A stretch of DNA of 64,000 nt from Choristoneura fumiferana (lineage: Eukaryota; Arthropoda; Insecta; Lepidoptera; Tortricidae). The position numbers and the translations under genes are program-made. Below the pieces are notes generated by a model. It was given only the letters and a program-made list of their open reading frames with translations. It made no database searches and was not told the DNA's origin. Where the stretch lies: positions 17,276,073 through 17,340,072 of the forward strand of contig NC_133485.1 in NCBI RefSeq assembly GCF_025370935.1. Reading direction: 5' to 3'. This document shows, piece after piece, positions 49,677 through 60,645 of the stretch (position 1 is its first letter; each line of letters begins with the position of its first letter).

Positions 49677-52577
49677 ATGATGTCCTTTGCATCGTCACAA
49701 CCAACTGAATGCCCAATATGTGATGACAGAAAGCTTTATAAAGGTAACAGAGGACTCCAAATTCACTTGAGCAAGACGCATATTCCAAGGACAGATGCAC
49801 CTCGTACAGCTGGAAACCTCGCACAAAGTTTCTCCGCCGGAACATCTGGTGCTAATGCTAACTTACCTGGGGCTTCCTCTTCCATACTTGGTCCTAGTTC
49901 CGCAACTGCTTCCTCGGCTAGTTTATCTGCTCGATTGGCCTTCCTGAAATCGCACATCAAAGTAGCCAAGAGATTACCAAAGGGAGCGCGTGTAGCGGTA
50001 GCCCGAAGTTTGTCAGAGTGCATTGCCAAGGTAGTTTCAAAGAACGATTTTGCTACGTGGGAAGCTTTACTCACTTTTGTCTACAAAAATTGCCATATCC
50101 CACGTGACAAATCGAACCGTTCTCTATCAGCAATTATAAAAGAAAATCTTCTTCATCCTGTTGTACCTCCTGATCCCGAGCCAATCGCGATTAGATGTAA
50201 TTTTAACTCAAATCACAAGATAAGGGCAATCGAAAATAAAATTTCTGATGGCAATGTAAGAAGCGCATCCAAACTGCTTTTTTCAAGCGACACCTTGGCT
50301 TTTCACTCTGCAGACGTACTTTCGGCCCTCCAAAATAAACATCCCAGTTCATCCACCTCATTACATTACTCTGCACTCTCCTCATCAGTACAACAGCCTC
50401 TACAGGTCACAGAATCAGCTACTTTAGAAGCGATCCGCTCTTTTCCCAACGGCTCTGCCGGAGGCCTGGACGGGCTAAGTCCACAGCACTTAAAGGACCT
50501 AACCAGCCCTTTAATGGGTGATGCGGGGGACACTTTACTTAAAGAGCTGACTGCTCTTATCAACTTAATGCTGTCGGGGAAAATTTGCAGCGAAATCGCA
50601 CCAACCCTCTATGGTGCCAATTTAATCGCTTTAAAGAAAAAAGACGGCGGAATCCGGCCCATAGCTGTTGGTAGCTCATTGCGCCGTTTGGCTTCAAAAC
50701 TTTGCTGCCGTGAGTTTCACCTCCGCCTTACTGACAAATTTAAACCTAAACAACTTGGTTTCGGTGTCAGAGGCGGATGTGAAGCTGCCGTGCACGCAAC
50801 TCGCTCATTTCTCGAGAAAAATGAATATGACGTTCTCCTGAAATTGGATGTAAAAAATGCCTTTAACTCGATCGACAGGGGTACCCTTTTGCAAGAGATT
50901 GGACGAGAACTTCCTGAGATTTTCGACTATCTCTGGCAGTGTTATGGTACTCCATCAAAACTAATGTTCGGGAACACTGAAATCGCTTCTGCCGTTGGCT
51001 GCCAGCAAGGGGACCCCCTCGGCCCTGTTATTTTCAGCCTCGCAATCAACCCCATTATCACACAGCTCACTTCAAAACTCAATCTTTGGTATCTTGATGA
51101 CGGCACTATTGGTGGAAAAGCATCTTCAGTATTAAACGATCTAAACCTCATCATCAGTCGTTTCTCTGAGATAGGCCTCTCGTTAAATTACGACAAGTGT
51201 GAAGCTTTTATCTCAGAGAAACTTTCTGCCGACACTCGGGCCGGCATAGTATATACTTGCGACTCTCTTACTTTACTTGACGCACCAATTTTCGAGGACG
51301 CTATTCCCTCAATTATAAATTCGAAATTAATCAATTTCCATAACTCTTCTGACCTACTTTTCAAAATTAGCCCTCATGTAGCTATTTACATTCTGCGGTT
51401 GTGCCTGTTTTCACCAAAATTTTTATACATCTTACGTTGCTGCTCTGTTTGGAAATTTCCCAACTTGACCTCATCTATTGATATTGTTTTAAAAGAAACT
51501 ACCTGCAAAATCCTTAATATTTCACATACTCCAACAAGTTGGACCCAGGCGACTTTACCGATCAAATATGGTGGTCTAGGGATTCGTACGACAAGCGACC
51601 TGGCTCTCCCTGCCTTCCTTTCATCCGTTCACAGCTCTGTCTCCCTCATCAGTGGTATCCTTAACATTACCAATCCCGCTGATGTTGTGGTGTCAGGCTT
51701 GGCGGACGCAGAGTTGGCATGGATAGCCAGCAACCTTGGGGAAAGTTTGCCCACCGAAAAAAATAGTCAAGCCGCCTGGGACCTCTTGAAAGTAAAAGCT
51801 ATCCACAAAAATTTAATCGAGAATTGCAGTAACCACTTCGAGCGGGCCCGATTATTGGCAGTTTCGGAAGCTGAGTCGGGACACTGGCTTCACGCTCTCC
51901 CTTCTCGGAACATAGGATCGCTGCTAGACCCGGGATCGTTGCGAGTCGCGGTGTGCCTTCGCCTGGGCCTCAGGACCTGCGAACCTCATCTTTGCTGTCG
52001 CTGCGGTGGCTCGGCTGACGCTCTCGGCCGCCACGGCCTACATTGCCAACTTAGTGCCGGCCGTTCCTACAGACACGCGACACTCAACGATCTCGTCCGT
52101 CGAGCTCTCGGCTCCGCGTCCATCCCCGCGACCCTAGAGCCTACAGGTCTTTCTGCTGCGGACGGGAAGAGGCCCGACGGTTGTACGTTGGTGCCGTGGC
52201 GTCTGGGGCTACCGTTGGCGTGGGATGTTACATGCGTGGATACGTTAGCCCCGTCCCACGTCCAACGGTCTGCGCGGAAACCAGGGACAGCTGCAGACGA
52301 TGCCCAAACCGTCAAGTGCCGCAAATATGCCTTTCTTAAGGACAACTACTTTTTTGCGGCACTTGCGGTCGAAACCTTTGGGCCTTGGTCGTCCGACACA
52401 AAAAAATTTATGAAAGAAGTGTCGGACAAACTAATCGGCATATCAGGCGACCAAAGAGCAGGCTTTTTCTTCGCCCAAAGACTGAGCCTTGCAGTGCAAC
52501 GAGGCAACGCCGCTAGCGTCTTAGGCACAATGCCCCGCGCTGCGCTGCCTTTGGATGAGGAAGCCCGTTTTAGTTAA
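49677..52577 (+). CDS. Intact non-LTR retrotransposon ORF with restriction-like endonuclease
   Basis: It is a single 966-residue protein that would nick DNA and reverse-transcribe its RNA at the nick. An N-terminal C2H2 zinc finger is at about residues 14-35 (CPICDDRKLYKGNRGLQIH). The reverse transcriptase has KLDVKNAFNSID (~395), GCQQGDPLGP (~441) and the catalytic YLDDGT (~472). A zinc knuckle, CCRCGGSADALGRHGLHC (~771-788), and the endonuclease motif KRPDG with WDVTC (~830-850) follow. There is no AP-type endonuclease, so it belongs with R2/R4/Hero/NeSL-type elements; the clade is not assigned. There are no stops or frameshifts. ATGATG at 49677 is the first in-frame start after an upstream stop. 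Confidence 0.9.
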   Translation: MMSFASSQPTECPICDDRKLYKGNRGLQIHLSKTHIPRTDAPRTAGNLAQSFSAGTSGANANLPGASSSILGPSSATASSASLSARLAFLKSHIKVAKRLPKGARVAVARSLSECIAKVVSKNDFATWEALLTFVYKNCHIPRDKSNRSLSAIIKENLLHPVVPPDPEPIAIRCNFNSNHKIRAIENKISDGNVRSASKLLFSSDTLAFHSADVLSALQNKHPSSSTSLHYSALSSSVQQPLQVTESATLEAIRSFPNGSAGGLDGLSPQHLKDLTSPLMGDAGDTLLKELTALINLMLSGKICSEIAPTLYGANLIALKKKDGGIRPIAVGSSLRRLASKLCCREFHLRLTDKFKPKQLGFGVRGGCEAAVHATRSFLEKNEYDVLLKLDVKNAFNSIDRGTLLQEIGRELPEIFDYLWQCYGTPSKLMFGNTEIASAVGCQQGDPLGPVIFSLAINPIITQLTSKLNLWYLDDGTIGGKASSVLNDLNLIISRFSEIGLSLNYDKCEAFISEKLSADTRAGIVYTCDSLTLLDAPIFEDAIPSIINSKLINFHNSSDLLFKISPHVAIYILRLCLFSPKFLYILRCCSVWKFPNLTSSIDIVLKETTCKILNISHTPTSWTQATLPIKYGGLGIRTTSDLALPAFLSSVHSSVSLISGILNITNPADVVVSGLADAELAWIASNLGESLPTEKNSQAAWDLLKVKAIHKNLIENCSNHFERARLLAVSEAESGHWLHALPSRNIGSLLDPGSLRVAVCLRLGLRTCEPHLCCRCGGSADALGRHGLHCQLSAGRSYRHATLNDLVRRALGSASIPATLEPTGLSAADGKRPDGCTLVPWRLGLPLAWDVTCVDTLAPSHVQRSARKPGTAADDAQTVKCRKYAFLKDNYFFAALAVETFGPWSSDTKKFMKEVSDKLIGISGDQRAGFFFAQRLSLAVQRGNAASVLGTMPRAALPLDEEARFS

Positions 52578-52903
52578 TTTTATATGTTTTTTTATTTTTA
52601 TTTATATGTAAAAATTCATTGTTTAAGTATACGGTTATTAAATGTATAAATATAAATCGAATTAATATGTCGCAAGTTACGTATTAATATTATATTGGGC
52701 AAAGATACCTGTTCTCCGCATCGCGTCACATTTTCGAACAGGTGACTAAGGCCACATGAACGATAAGAAGGTAAACCATGTGAATTTTTTCTCACGTGAC
52801 ATGTCAGACGTGCACCTATTTAATTTATGACTAACGGTGTACTTACCCCTTTTTTTTTAATAATACATGTTATTTAATTGAAAATAGCAATGCATAAAGA
52901 TGG
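52578..52903 (+). other. Presumed 3' UTR of the intact LINE, then spacer
   Basis: AT-rich with no poly(A) tail or clear target duplication. AATTAATATGTCGCAAGTTA near 52660 might mark the end. Confidence 0.35.
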
Positions 52904-53015
52904 AATCATGACTCACCGTGGTGGGCTCCTTTTCTCATCATAATGACACGCCGGTTTCTGGCAAAAAAGTCATTATGACGTTAATTATGAAAGGATTCCA
53001 CGGTGGGTCATGATT
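52904..53015. mobile_element. MITE-4 (palindromic)
   Basis: AATCATGACTCACCGTGG at the left and CCACGGTGGGTCATGATT at the right are near-complements, as are CATCATAATGAC and GTCATTATGACG inside. Confidence 0.75.
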
Positions 53016-53256
53016 TGTTTGACTGTACTGATTAGTGGAGAAAGCCACTATCCGGCCACATTTATAGTCTGAGAATAATCGGCAACTTATCGCCTAAAGA
53101 TGTAAATTATTGAACACTTTATGACCTAGGTGAAAACAAAAATATAAACTACTGATATTATTATATATTATACAAACATTTCAAATATTTAACATAAGTA
53201 TCTACAACAAATGATCATCATCTATATATCATTGAAATAAAAGAACTGTTAATTCC
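53016..53256. other. No feature recognised
   Basis: AT-rich spacer. Confidence 0.35.
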
Positions 53257-53415
53257 GTCAAAATCAAAGTCAAAATATCTTAATTCAATTTTGGCTATAA
53301 TAAGCACTATGAATGGCAAAAAATATCTTTCATCGGTTCGGAAAAACCTTTGTTGAGAAGAACCCGACAAAAAGGGGGAGCTCTCAAGGAGGTATATCTA
53401 AAAAAACAGATTTAC
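53257..53415 (-). mobile_element. LINE 3' UTR with TTTGAC tail
   Basis: CGTCAAAATCAAAGTCAAAA, TTCAATTTTGGCTATAATAA and CGGTTCGGAAAAACCTTTGT, the same end as 36290-36480. Confidence 0.75.
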
Positions 53416-53639
53416 AATGTTATTTAAGACTGGCCTCGCAAATGTTTAAAACAACTACATTTTGATTTGAGTAGATGAGAGGAGTAATCAGTTCGGTCCG
53501 ACAAAGAGTGAGTTAAAGAGTAAAAAAAAATTGTGGAAGCTACTATACAGTCTTTTAAACAATATAATACATAAACTACAATATAAATAAATCAATAAAC
53601 TACTATATATGTGTGTATATAACCATAATACATATTATA

Positions 53640-54500
53640 CATGCGAATATAAAACAAAGGAAATGTCCTCAAATGTTTAAGGGGAAGGTGTAAGCCACAT
53701 ACTTCTCAAGCCCTCCCTGAAAGATCCTACAGTGGGAGATTGCCTGATGGAGGTCGGTAACCGATTCCACAGCCTAGCAGCTTGCACTGTAAAAGATTTA
53801 GAGTATGTTTTGGAAGAGGTAGAAGGACAAGCTAAAAGGAGATTGGTACTCGATCGTAACCGATACTGAATGCCAGCAACCAAGTAGCTGAAACGCTCGG
53901 AAAGGTATAAGGGAGCAGAAGGATTAAAAAGAGTGTTGAAAAGTAATGACAGAACGTGGATGTTCCTACGATCCCTTATAGGCAACCACTTCAGCTGTAC
54001 CCTGAAATTAAACACGTGGTCGTACTTGCGGGGTCCAAAAATGTATCGAATACATACATTCTCAAGGCGATCAAGCTTGTCAAGCAGCCCCTCACTCAGA
54101 TCCAGATAGCCAATATCACCAAAGTCAAGCAACGGAAGCAAAAGAGACTGAGCCAAAGTAATTTTTGTTTGAAGAGGTAGAAAGTTTTGCAAGCGCCTGA
54201 GCGAGTGTAGCGAGGCAAAAAGTTTACGACTGACATCAGTCACTTGGGCCGACCAAGAAAGCGTTTGGTCCATTATGATCCCCAGATTTCTGACGGTAGC
54301 CGAGAAAGGAATAATTGTACCATCAAAATACAAGTTGGGAACCACCAAGTCAGAAATCCGCGAGATAAAGTGTGGACTGCCAAGAATTATTGCCTGAGTT
54401 TTCCTTGCATTTACTTTAAGACCAAAACCCGCAGAGGAAAATCGTCAAGACTAGCAGCATCATAGATTTGTAGATCATCCGCATACAGGTGGAAAGAAGA
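53640..54500 (-). pseudogene. Jockey/CR1-group LINE RT, C-terminal half, broken
   Basis: The upstream end carries the catalytic HLYADDLQIYDAASLDDF at about 54495-54440, then a deletion/frameshift. The 223-residue frame (53677-54348) follows: VRNLGIIMDQTLSWSAQVTD, LPLLDFGDIGYLDLSEGLLD, VQLKWLPIRDRRNIHVLSLL and AARLWNRLPTSIRQSPTVGS. It ends TPSP plus stop. The clade is not resolved. Confidence 0.88.
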
Positions 54501-55374
54501 GTGCAAAGAAGAGAGAAGAGTGCAAAGAAGATGATGGATGGCACTAGGTATAGACCGCAACGTCAAAAAACCTCACGATACTAACGCCATCTAACGAGAT
54601 TTCGCCTATCTTTTATCTTTCATTAGAGAGCTATGGTATTTTAGGTACCTATTGTATTGTTTTGCCAGTGACCAAACACTGTAGGTATCTTAACCCGCTG
54701 CTGTTTTGACGTTTTTTATTCATTCATTCTTTTCTAAGTTGAGTCATTCAATTGTTCTATGGGAATACCAACATAGTTGTGATAACAAGTATAACATGAA
54801 TCACGGTTAATTTAATTAAATTCTTTTTAATATAATAAATGCGAAATTGAGAACGTTTGTTTAATAGTTCTAGAAATAATTTAACGGGTAACTAAGGGCC
54901 CTTGCACACTAGCGATTTGTCAGGCGATTTCGCAGCGATTTAACGGCAAGGCGACATCGCGGCATCGTCTCGTCGCGGCATTGCTGTAATTTTTTAATTG
55001 CGACTATATTGCCGCGATTATTAAACTATATCTACCCACTTTCGTCGCGAGAACGCGGCGTTATAGTCGCGATTAAGAAATCGCAGCGACGCCGCGACGA
55101 CTCACCCAGAGGAGATGGAATGCTTTGCTTAAAATTATCTAAAGATGTATGAGAAATATATCCATGTGGCAAAATATTGTACCACGGGCTTTACAGGATC
55201 ACTGCGATTAAGTTACCTTTATTTAACAATAAAATTAGTATAAAAACAGGGACTAAGTATAAAATTAACATAACTAAAACCAACTTAAAATAGCTAAACA
55301 AAATGTAGTTGAAAATTACTTATTTGGTTTTGCTATGGTGGCTTGTCCTTTGATTAATCAAATGAACTTTCAAA
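54501..55374. other. No gene; CG-rich palindromic stretch 54895-55105
   Basis: AAGAGTGCAAAGAAG is duplicated near 54500-54535. From 54895 repeats of GCGATTT and TCGTCGCG/CGCGACGA with complements form a foldback, probably a MITE. Confidence 0.45.
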
Positions 55375-55830
55375 AAAATCGGTCAAGTACGAGTGCGAGC
55401 GACTCGCTCATGAAGGGTTCCGCACCTCCGTACAATGTTTTAAAAACAAATAGTTCAGTAATATTTTTTTGTAAAAAATTCTAATACAAGCTTTTTTGCT
55501 GGTGGCATTTTTTGCCCCTGGTTACCAAAGTAGGTAGTCGTCACGACGAATCAAATGAGACCAAACCGATGCAGTCGTGTCGTTTTAATACAGAGATCCT
55601 ATGGCCAACATCTAACTTCATCATCAGATCAGCTCTACGTCATAATAATATTGCATTGTCATCGGATTTATACATGCATGCCAATTTTCAGTTCAATCCG
55701 TTGAAGATATCTGCTTCAAATTTAAGTTAAAATATTAATTCCACCCGAACAAACAAACTAGTTACATTACATTACAAGTTAATAAAAACATATCACCAAA
55801 ATGTAAGCACTAGGTGCAAGTATTTTGAAT
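55375..55830 (-). mobile_element. REP-G copy
   Basis: TCGGTCAAGTACGAGTGCGA, GAAGGGTTCCGCACCTCC, TTGCATTGTCATCGGATTTA and ACTAGTTACATTACATTACA. Its outer end matches REP-E and REP-F. Confidence 0.7.
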
Positions 55831-55859
55831 AAAGAACAATTTTAAATTCTCATCCTCTT

Positions 55860-56150
55860 TGGCTGTCGCCCTCTCGGAGGCTGAATAGCGCTTCAGACTC
55901 TTGCCATGCGCCAAAGCAGAAAAAAAGAATAGCTGTCAGTTTGGTTCATTCGCGGGAAATTCAGTGGACTTCGTATGTTGTGTAATAAAATCATAAGATG
56001 CTCGACTAGTGTGAATAAATTTTAAACTGTATTATAAACCTCGTAAATAGTGTTAAGTACTTAGTATGTTTTTTTTAGTGTAAAAACGATAGGTAAACAG
56101 TGATTATACGGTGTGGATTTGGCGAGCGCTTTATCAAAGCTGGCTTCATT
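55860..56150 (+). promoter_or_regulatory. Candidate promoter region
   Basis: TCAGTT at 55936-55941 matches the insect initiator. TTCGCGGGAAA at 55949-55959 is the complement of an E2F-type site. GGACT lies near +29. No coding exon is recognised downstream. Confidence 0.22.
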
Positions 56151-56359
56151 GAGGTTTGTGGTTCATACATTGCTTTATTAATTTTGCACAAAAACGAATA
56201 AACCACACAATCAGACAGTCACTATATTATATTATCGAAGCTTTTATAAAACATCATTAAAATCGCAAACCTAAAAGGTAAATATTCAACCGAAATAGCT
56301 AGTCGTTGCGACTCGGTCGCCTTAGCAACGGCTAATAACGTCTAGCAACCAAAAAACCC

Positions 56360-56462
56360 CCTTTAATTTGTAACTTTACTTTATTTTTAGTATTTGTTGT
56401 TATAACGGCCACAGTAATAGATAATCTGTGAAAATTTACGGCTTAAGAGATAGAGCCCTGTG

Positions 56463-56495
<33 letters not shown>

Positions 56496-56575
56496 TAGAC
56501 AGACAGACAGACAGCGGAGTCTCAGTAATAGGGTCCCGTTGGCACCCTTAGGGTACGGAACCCTAAAAATCACTT
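56360..56575 (-). mobile_element. REP-F copy
   Basis: TTTTTAGTATTTGTTGTTAT, then (ACAG)n with GACAGACGGACAGACAG and AGCGGAGTCTCAGTAATAGG, ending GGGTACGGAACCCTAAA. Confidence 0.75.
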
Positions 56576-56989
56576 AATTTTATGTGCTCATGTGCTCGTA
56601 TAAGCTGCTTGATCATTTTGATAAGCTTTAACAGGTTGTTTTTCAGTGTAGAGTATATAGATGCGTCAATATATCGGGAATTCAAGAAATACAATCGAGG
56701 TGCTTACTTCCCATAGAAAATGCGTCTAGCCTAGTTATGCGTACGAAATAGAGGAAGAAAAACAGATATTATTCTAGTTTTGGTTTATTTGTCTTGGTTT
56801 TGTTGTTTTCCCCGTATTATCTACGCATACCCGTGAACGGTAATTCCAAAAGAATTTAATGATTCGACGCGTTTCTTAAGTCATTTGGGCTACTTAAGGT
56901 ACCTCTATAGAGGAAGAACTAGGTTGGAAATCCCAGAGTTTGTTGTTTGTTGTCTTGTGTTTTTGTGCATGATTGTAACAGAATAACTT
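56576..56989. other. No gene recognised
   Basis: Unassigned. Confidence 0.35.
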
Positions 56990-57110
56990 CGTACCGTAAC
57001 GAGATGGAGGGATGACCTGGTTAAAGCCGCGGGTGCACTGTGGATTGGAGCAATTGGAGGTCTATGGGGGAGGTCTATGTCCAACAGCGGACGTCCTACG
57101 GCCGATATGA
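56990..57110 (+). pseudogene. RTE LINE 3' end
   Basis: CGAGATGGAGGGATGACCTG, AAGCCGCGGGTGCACTGTGG, then GGGGGAGGTCTATGTCCAAC and ACGTCCTACGGCCGA. Confidence 0.8.
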
Positions 57111-57368
57111 TCATAAGCTTTCGTAAGCTTTTTCTGATAATGTTTCGCTGGTTCCAGGGAACAAAATGGTAACTGCAACAATTTAATTTTCCTGGAGAAA
57201 TAGAAAACGCATTTCTGCCTTGCTTTTTACATAATTTGCGACTGTAGCGGAACTTTTACAATATTGCAAACGTAAATAATGGTACATTACTGTAGAGGCC
57301 GGGAAGTAGGGGGTTGCCGGCCAAGCAGATATAGGAACCCCACGTTCCGGCCGAGGCTTGTATAGTGC
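57111..57368. other. GC-rich left shoulder of the 57.4-kb repeat
   Basis: AGGCCGGGAAGTAGGGGGTT and CCCCACGTTCCGGCCGAGGC precede the inverted repeat. No gene. Confidence 0.35.
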
Positions 57369-57697
57369 TTTTCTCAAACATGACATGAAATAAAATAAAA
57401 AAAACAAGAAATCAAGTTGGCGGGACGCTAGTCTGGTCGCCCTGTTGCGTGTCTCGCTGGCTGCTGGCGCGGCGGCTGCGGAGCAGGTGCTGTTGGCGTG
57501 CGCCGTGCCGGAGAGCGCGCGTTGAAACAAAAGACGGTCGCATTGCCGGCCAGCGGCCTGCAAAGTTGTATGAAATCTCTTTGCAGGCCGCTAGAGTGAC
57601 CGCGCGCACGCAGCCGAGCCGCAGCGCCTGCAGCGCGATACTTCTCGGCCTATTATTTGTAACACAACGTCAATATTTCATGTCATGTTTGAGAAAA
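57369..57697. repeat. GC-rich block between 23-bp inverted repeats, with an internal hairpin
   Basis: The arms are at 57369-57391 and 57675-57697 (CTCAAACATGACATGAAAT core). Inside, AGCGGCCTGCAAAG (57552-57565) pairs with CTTTGCAGGCCGCT (57579-57592). The frames are GC-driven and not convincing. Confidence 0.75.
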
Positions 57698-57815
57698 TAT
57701 TGTTAATCTTACACGCATCGAAAGCCTTGTTCTTGTATTTCCAAGTAGGTAAAATCATTGAATAATATTGGATAACTTTATATTTCGGATAACAGTATAA
57801 AATCAGGTAAGTATA

Positions 57816-58030
57816 CATAAATAAATAAATATCATGGGACACTTGACACCATTGACCTAGTCCCAAACTAAGGAAAGCTTGTACTACGGATACTAGGCAA
57901 CGGATAAACATACTTATATAGATAAATACATATTAAACATCCAAGACCCGAGAACAAAACTTCGTATTATTCATACAATTATCTGCCCCGGCTGGGAATC
58001 GAACTCGGGACCTCAAGCTTCTTACTCACA
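57816..58030 (-). mobile_element. SINE-3, head truncated
   Basis: TAAATAAATAAATATCATGG tail, GACCTAGTCCCAAACTAAGG, and CTGGGAATCGAACTCGGGAC B-box region; it stops at CAAGCTTCTTACTC. Confidence 0.8.
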
Positions 58031-58494
58031 TAAATTGTACACGTGTAGTGGCATTCAATGGTTTTTAAACATAATATAGCACTAACGATTAAATAATGAT
58101 TATAATTGTATTCCCCGGAAGAGCGATATATATTTTCTTCATATAAAAATGTACGTGTTGCACTCGGACTTGTATCGAAGTGGATGATCTATTGGGTTCT
58201 CTATCGTTTGCCCTAATTTCTTATGCCATAATGTGCAGTGTATAGTTTTTCCATAATTTTCATTTGTCGAGCCGAGCCGAGTGGAGCGAGTAATCGCCCG
58301 TCGCACGCGAACGCTTACAGCCGAGCGACAAAACTACACTCGCTTCTCGCTGCTCGCCCACTCGTTTCTAGTTACTCGCTCTACTCGCTTCTCGCTCATC
58401 GTCGGCGGTGGGACAAGTGCCTTACTATCGTAATTACGTAACATGTCATGACTTATTGGTAACGATCACAGAACTAATAAGAAGAAAGCAAGGT
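58031..58494. other. No gene; ACTCGCT-rich palindromic stretch
   Basis: 58245-58410 holds GAGCCGAGCCGAGTGGAGCG and repeated ACTCGCTTCTCGCT, which can fold back. Confidence 0.45.
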
Positions 58495-58755
58495 CCGCCC
58501 GGAATGCTACCACCATCTTGCTCGCTAATCCTGCCGTGAAGCAGCAGTGCTTGCATTGTTGTGTTTCGGCGTGGAGAGTAAGACAGCCGGTGAAATTACT
58601 GGCACGTGAGGTATCCCATCTTAGGCCTCTAGGTTGGCAGCGCGTCTGCAATACCCCTGGTGTTGCAGATGTTTATTTGCGGTGGTGATCTCTTACCATC
58701 AGGAGACCCACTTGCTCGTTTGCCTTCCAGTCGTATAAAAAAAAAAAAAAAAAAG
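58495..58755 (+). mobile_element. REP-A, near full length
   Basis: CAAGGTCCGCCCGGAATGCT, GAAGCAGCAGTGCTTGCATT, CACTTGCTCGTTTGCC, then TCGTATAAAAAAAAAAAA. Confidence 0.85.
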
Positions 58756-58802
58756 ATAAATGAAAATGTAACGCGAATTATATAGCCAGATGCCTATATA
58801 CA

Positions 58803-59218
58803 TCATCATCATCTCAGCCGTAGGACGTCCACTGTTGGACATAGGCCTCCCCCACCAGAAATCTAGTTGCTTCGGTTGGCAGCGGCCTGAACCACCGTGA
58901 ACCCGCAGCTTTAACCAGGTCATCCGTCCATCTCGTTGGTGGGCGTCCTACGTTGCGCTTGCCGATCCGCGTCCTCCACTCGAGAACTTTTCGGCCTCAA
59001 CGGCCATCCGCTCTCCGTGCTATATGGCCCGCCCATTGCCACTTCAACGAGCTAATTCGCTTGGTTATGTCGGTGACCCTTGTTCTTCTTCGTATCTCCT
59101 CATTTCTGATTCGATCCCGTAGAGAAACCCCAATAGCTCGCTGAGCATCTTTGAGCCTATTTATAAAGCCTAAAGTCCACCACGTCTCAAATCCATATGT
59201 CATCACTGGCAACACAAG
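58803..59218 (-). pseudogene. RTE LINE 3' end, perfect 11-bp target duplication
   Basis: GCCTATATACA at 58792-58802 and 59219-59229 flank it. The minus strand reads VLPVMTYGFETW, RDRIRNEEIRRRTRVTDITK and SLKWQWAGHIARRADGRWG in one frame, then GRPPTRWTDD, before small indels. The tail is (GAT)n. It is the least damaged RTE 3' end here. Confidence 0.92.
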
Positions 59219-59229
59219 GCCTATATACA

Positions 59230-59429
59230 GTTTGTTACTAAAATACCCGTAAAGCGAAAAGGGGGTTAAATGATCCCTAATAAAGAGTCCATTTACAATA
59301 TTAGAAAACCATAGTACCACTGTAAGACTTACCGCTAAAAAAAAATCATAAAATTTTTCATTGATATGACATTCTTTCTTACTAGGGTTGATAATATTTT
59401 TCGCTTGATAATTTAGTAAGTATATTCAT
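59230..59429. other. Spacer
   Basis: Nothing recognised. Confidence 0.35.
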
Positions 59430-59706
59430 CATTATCATCATCCCAGCCTAGAAAGAGAGGGCTTGGGCCGGAGTTCCCACGCAGGCTCAGTGCGGATTGG
59501 GAACTTCACAGACAGACACTATTGAATTGCTATGCAGGTTTGTGCAGGTTTCCTCGCGATGTTTTCACTCGCCGTAAAGCTCGCGGTAAATATTTAAAGT
59601 AATTTCGCACATGAATTTCGAAAAACGCAGAGGTGCGAGCCGGGGTTTGAACCCACGATCCTCTGCTCGAGAGGCCATAGGTCAAACCACTAGGCCACCA
59701 CGGCAT
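59430..59706 (-). mobile_element. SINE-1 with full head
   Basis: TCCCAGCCTAGAAAGAGAGG, GTTCCCACGCAGGCTCAGTG, CATGAATTTCGAAAAACGCA and CACTAGGCCACCACGGC. The CAGCAGTGGGACG part of the tail is deleted. Confidence 0.85.
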
Positions 59707-59799
59707 TTTTTTTCACGGCTTTTATTTAGTATATTGTTAGTATATTTAGTAACAGTTTGTATACCAGTGAAATGTAATGATTTTTGAACCTCTTAACCA

Positions 59800-59960
59800 T
59801 ATTAAATATAATGACCCGGATAACTCACGTCTTAAATCGAGTTTAGCTCGACATGTTTCGGGCTAATCCGTAGCCCTTCGTCTTCGGAGCAACGCGACTC
59901 AGCGGCTGCTGCAACACGCGCACACTGTGTGAGTCTCACGGTAGTTTCATGTTCAAAACC
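59800..59960 (-). mobile_element. Penelope-like terminal repeat, second copy
   Basis: AATGACCCGGATAACTCACG and the hairpin GGGCTA...TAGCCC (59860-59876) match 17940-18065 in reverse. The protein part is absent. Confidence 0.75.
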
Positions 59961-60414
59961 TCTTAACCTACAAATAGTAAAAGAATAACTGAAGTAAATA
60001 AAAGGTAAATATTTGCTTTTCAAATTGAACGTCAAGAGCCGCATGGCCGTGACTGATAGCTGCAGGAATGAGAAAAGTTCGCTTTACTTAGCCTAAAGCT
60101 GAATGTCTTATTCTGAGAGATTCCTTACGACACATTTTAGGACCTGCCGGTTTTATTAGCTCTGGCAAAGATGATATTGACACTGATACGATACGGGTGA
60201 CTGGACAGTTGCGATAAAGGCACCTGTCGCCACTATTGACTAGGAAGGCGGTCGGGATATAACCAGCACTTTGAGTACGCCAGCCTGATGTTTTTGAATA
60301 ACTTATTTGTCCCTTGTTTTTTACTTATATGTTTATTGTAGTTTTTTTTATTTCTTGTTTACTTACAATAAAATATATTTATATGTCTTAATTTTATTTA
60401 TGTGAGTATATTTG
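59961..60414. other. No gene recognised
   Basis: Unassigned. Confidence 0.35.
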
Positions 60415-60645
60415 TCAGACGGTTCTGACAGAATATCAGCGCAGCAGGCGTTTAACGCCTCAGCATAATGCTGAGTCAGCGGCCGTTTCACTTTTGCGAG
60501 GACACACAAAATCATATATTTTTAAGTTTTGTATTTCTTTTTTTTGTTTTATTTGTGTTTGCTGTTGTTGTTTTTTTTAGTTTGGTTGTATTTGTGTGTC
60601 TTTGTGAATGTGAATAAATGTCTTCTATTCTATTCTATTCTATAT
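60415..60645 (+). mobile_element. LINE 3' end with hairpin and TCTAT tail
   Basis: ACGCCTCAGCATAATGCTGA stem, GTGTCTTTGTGAATGTGAAT, AATAAATGTC and (TCTAT)n. Confidence 0.7.
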
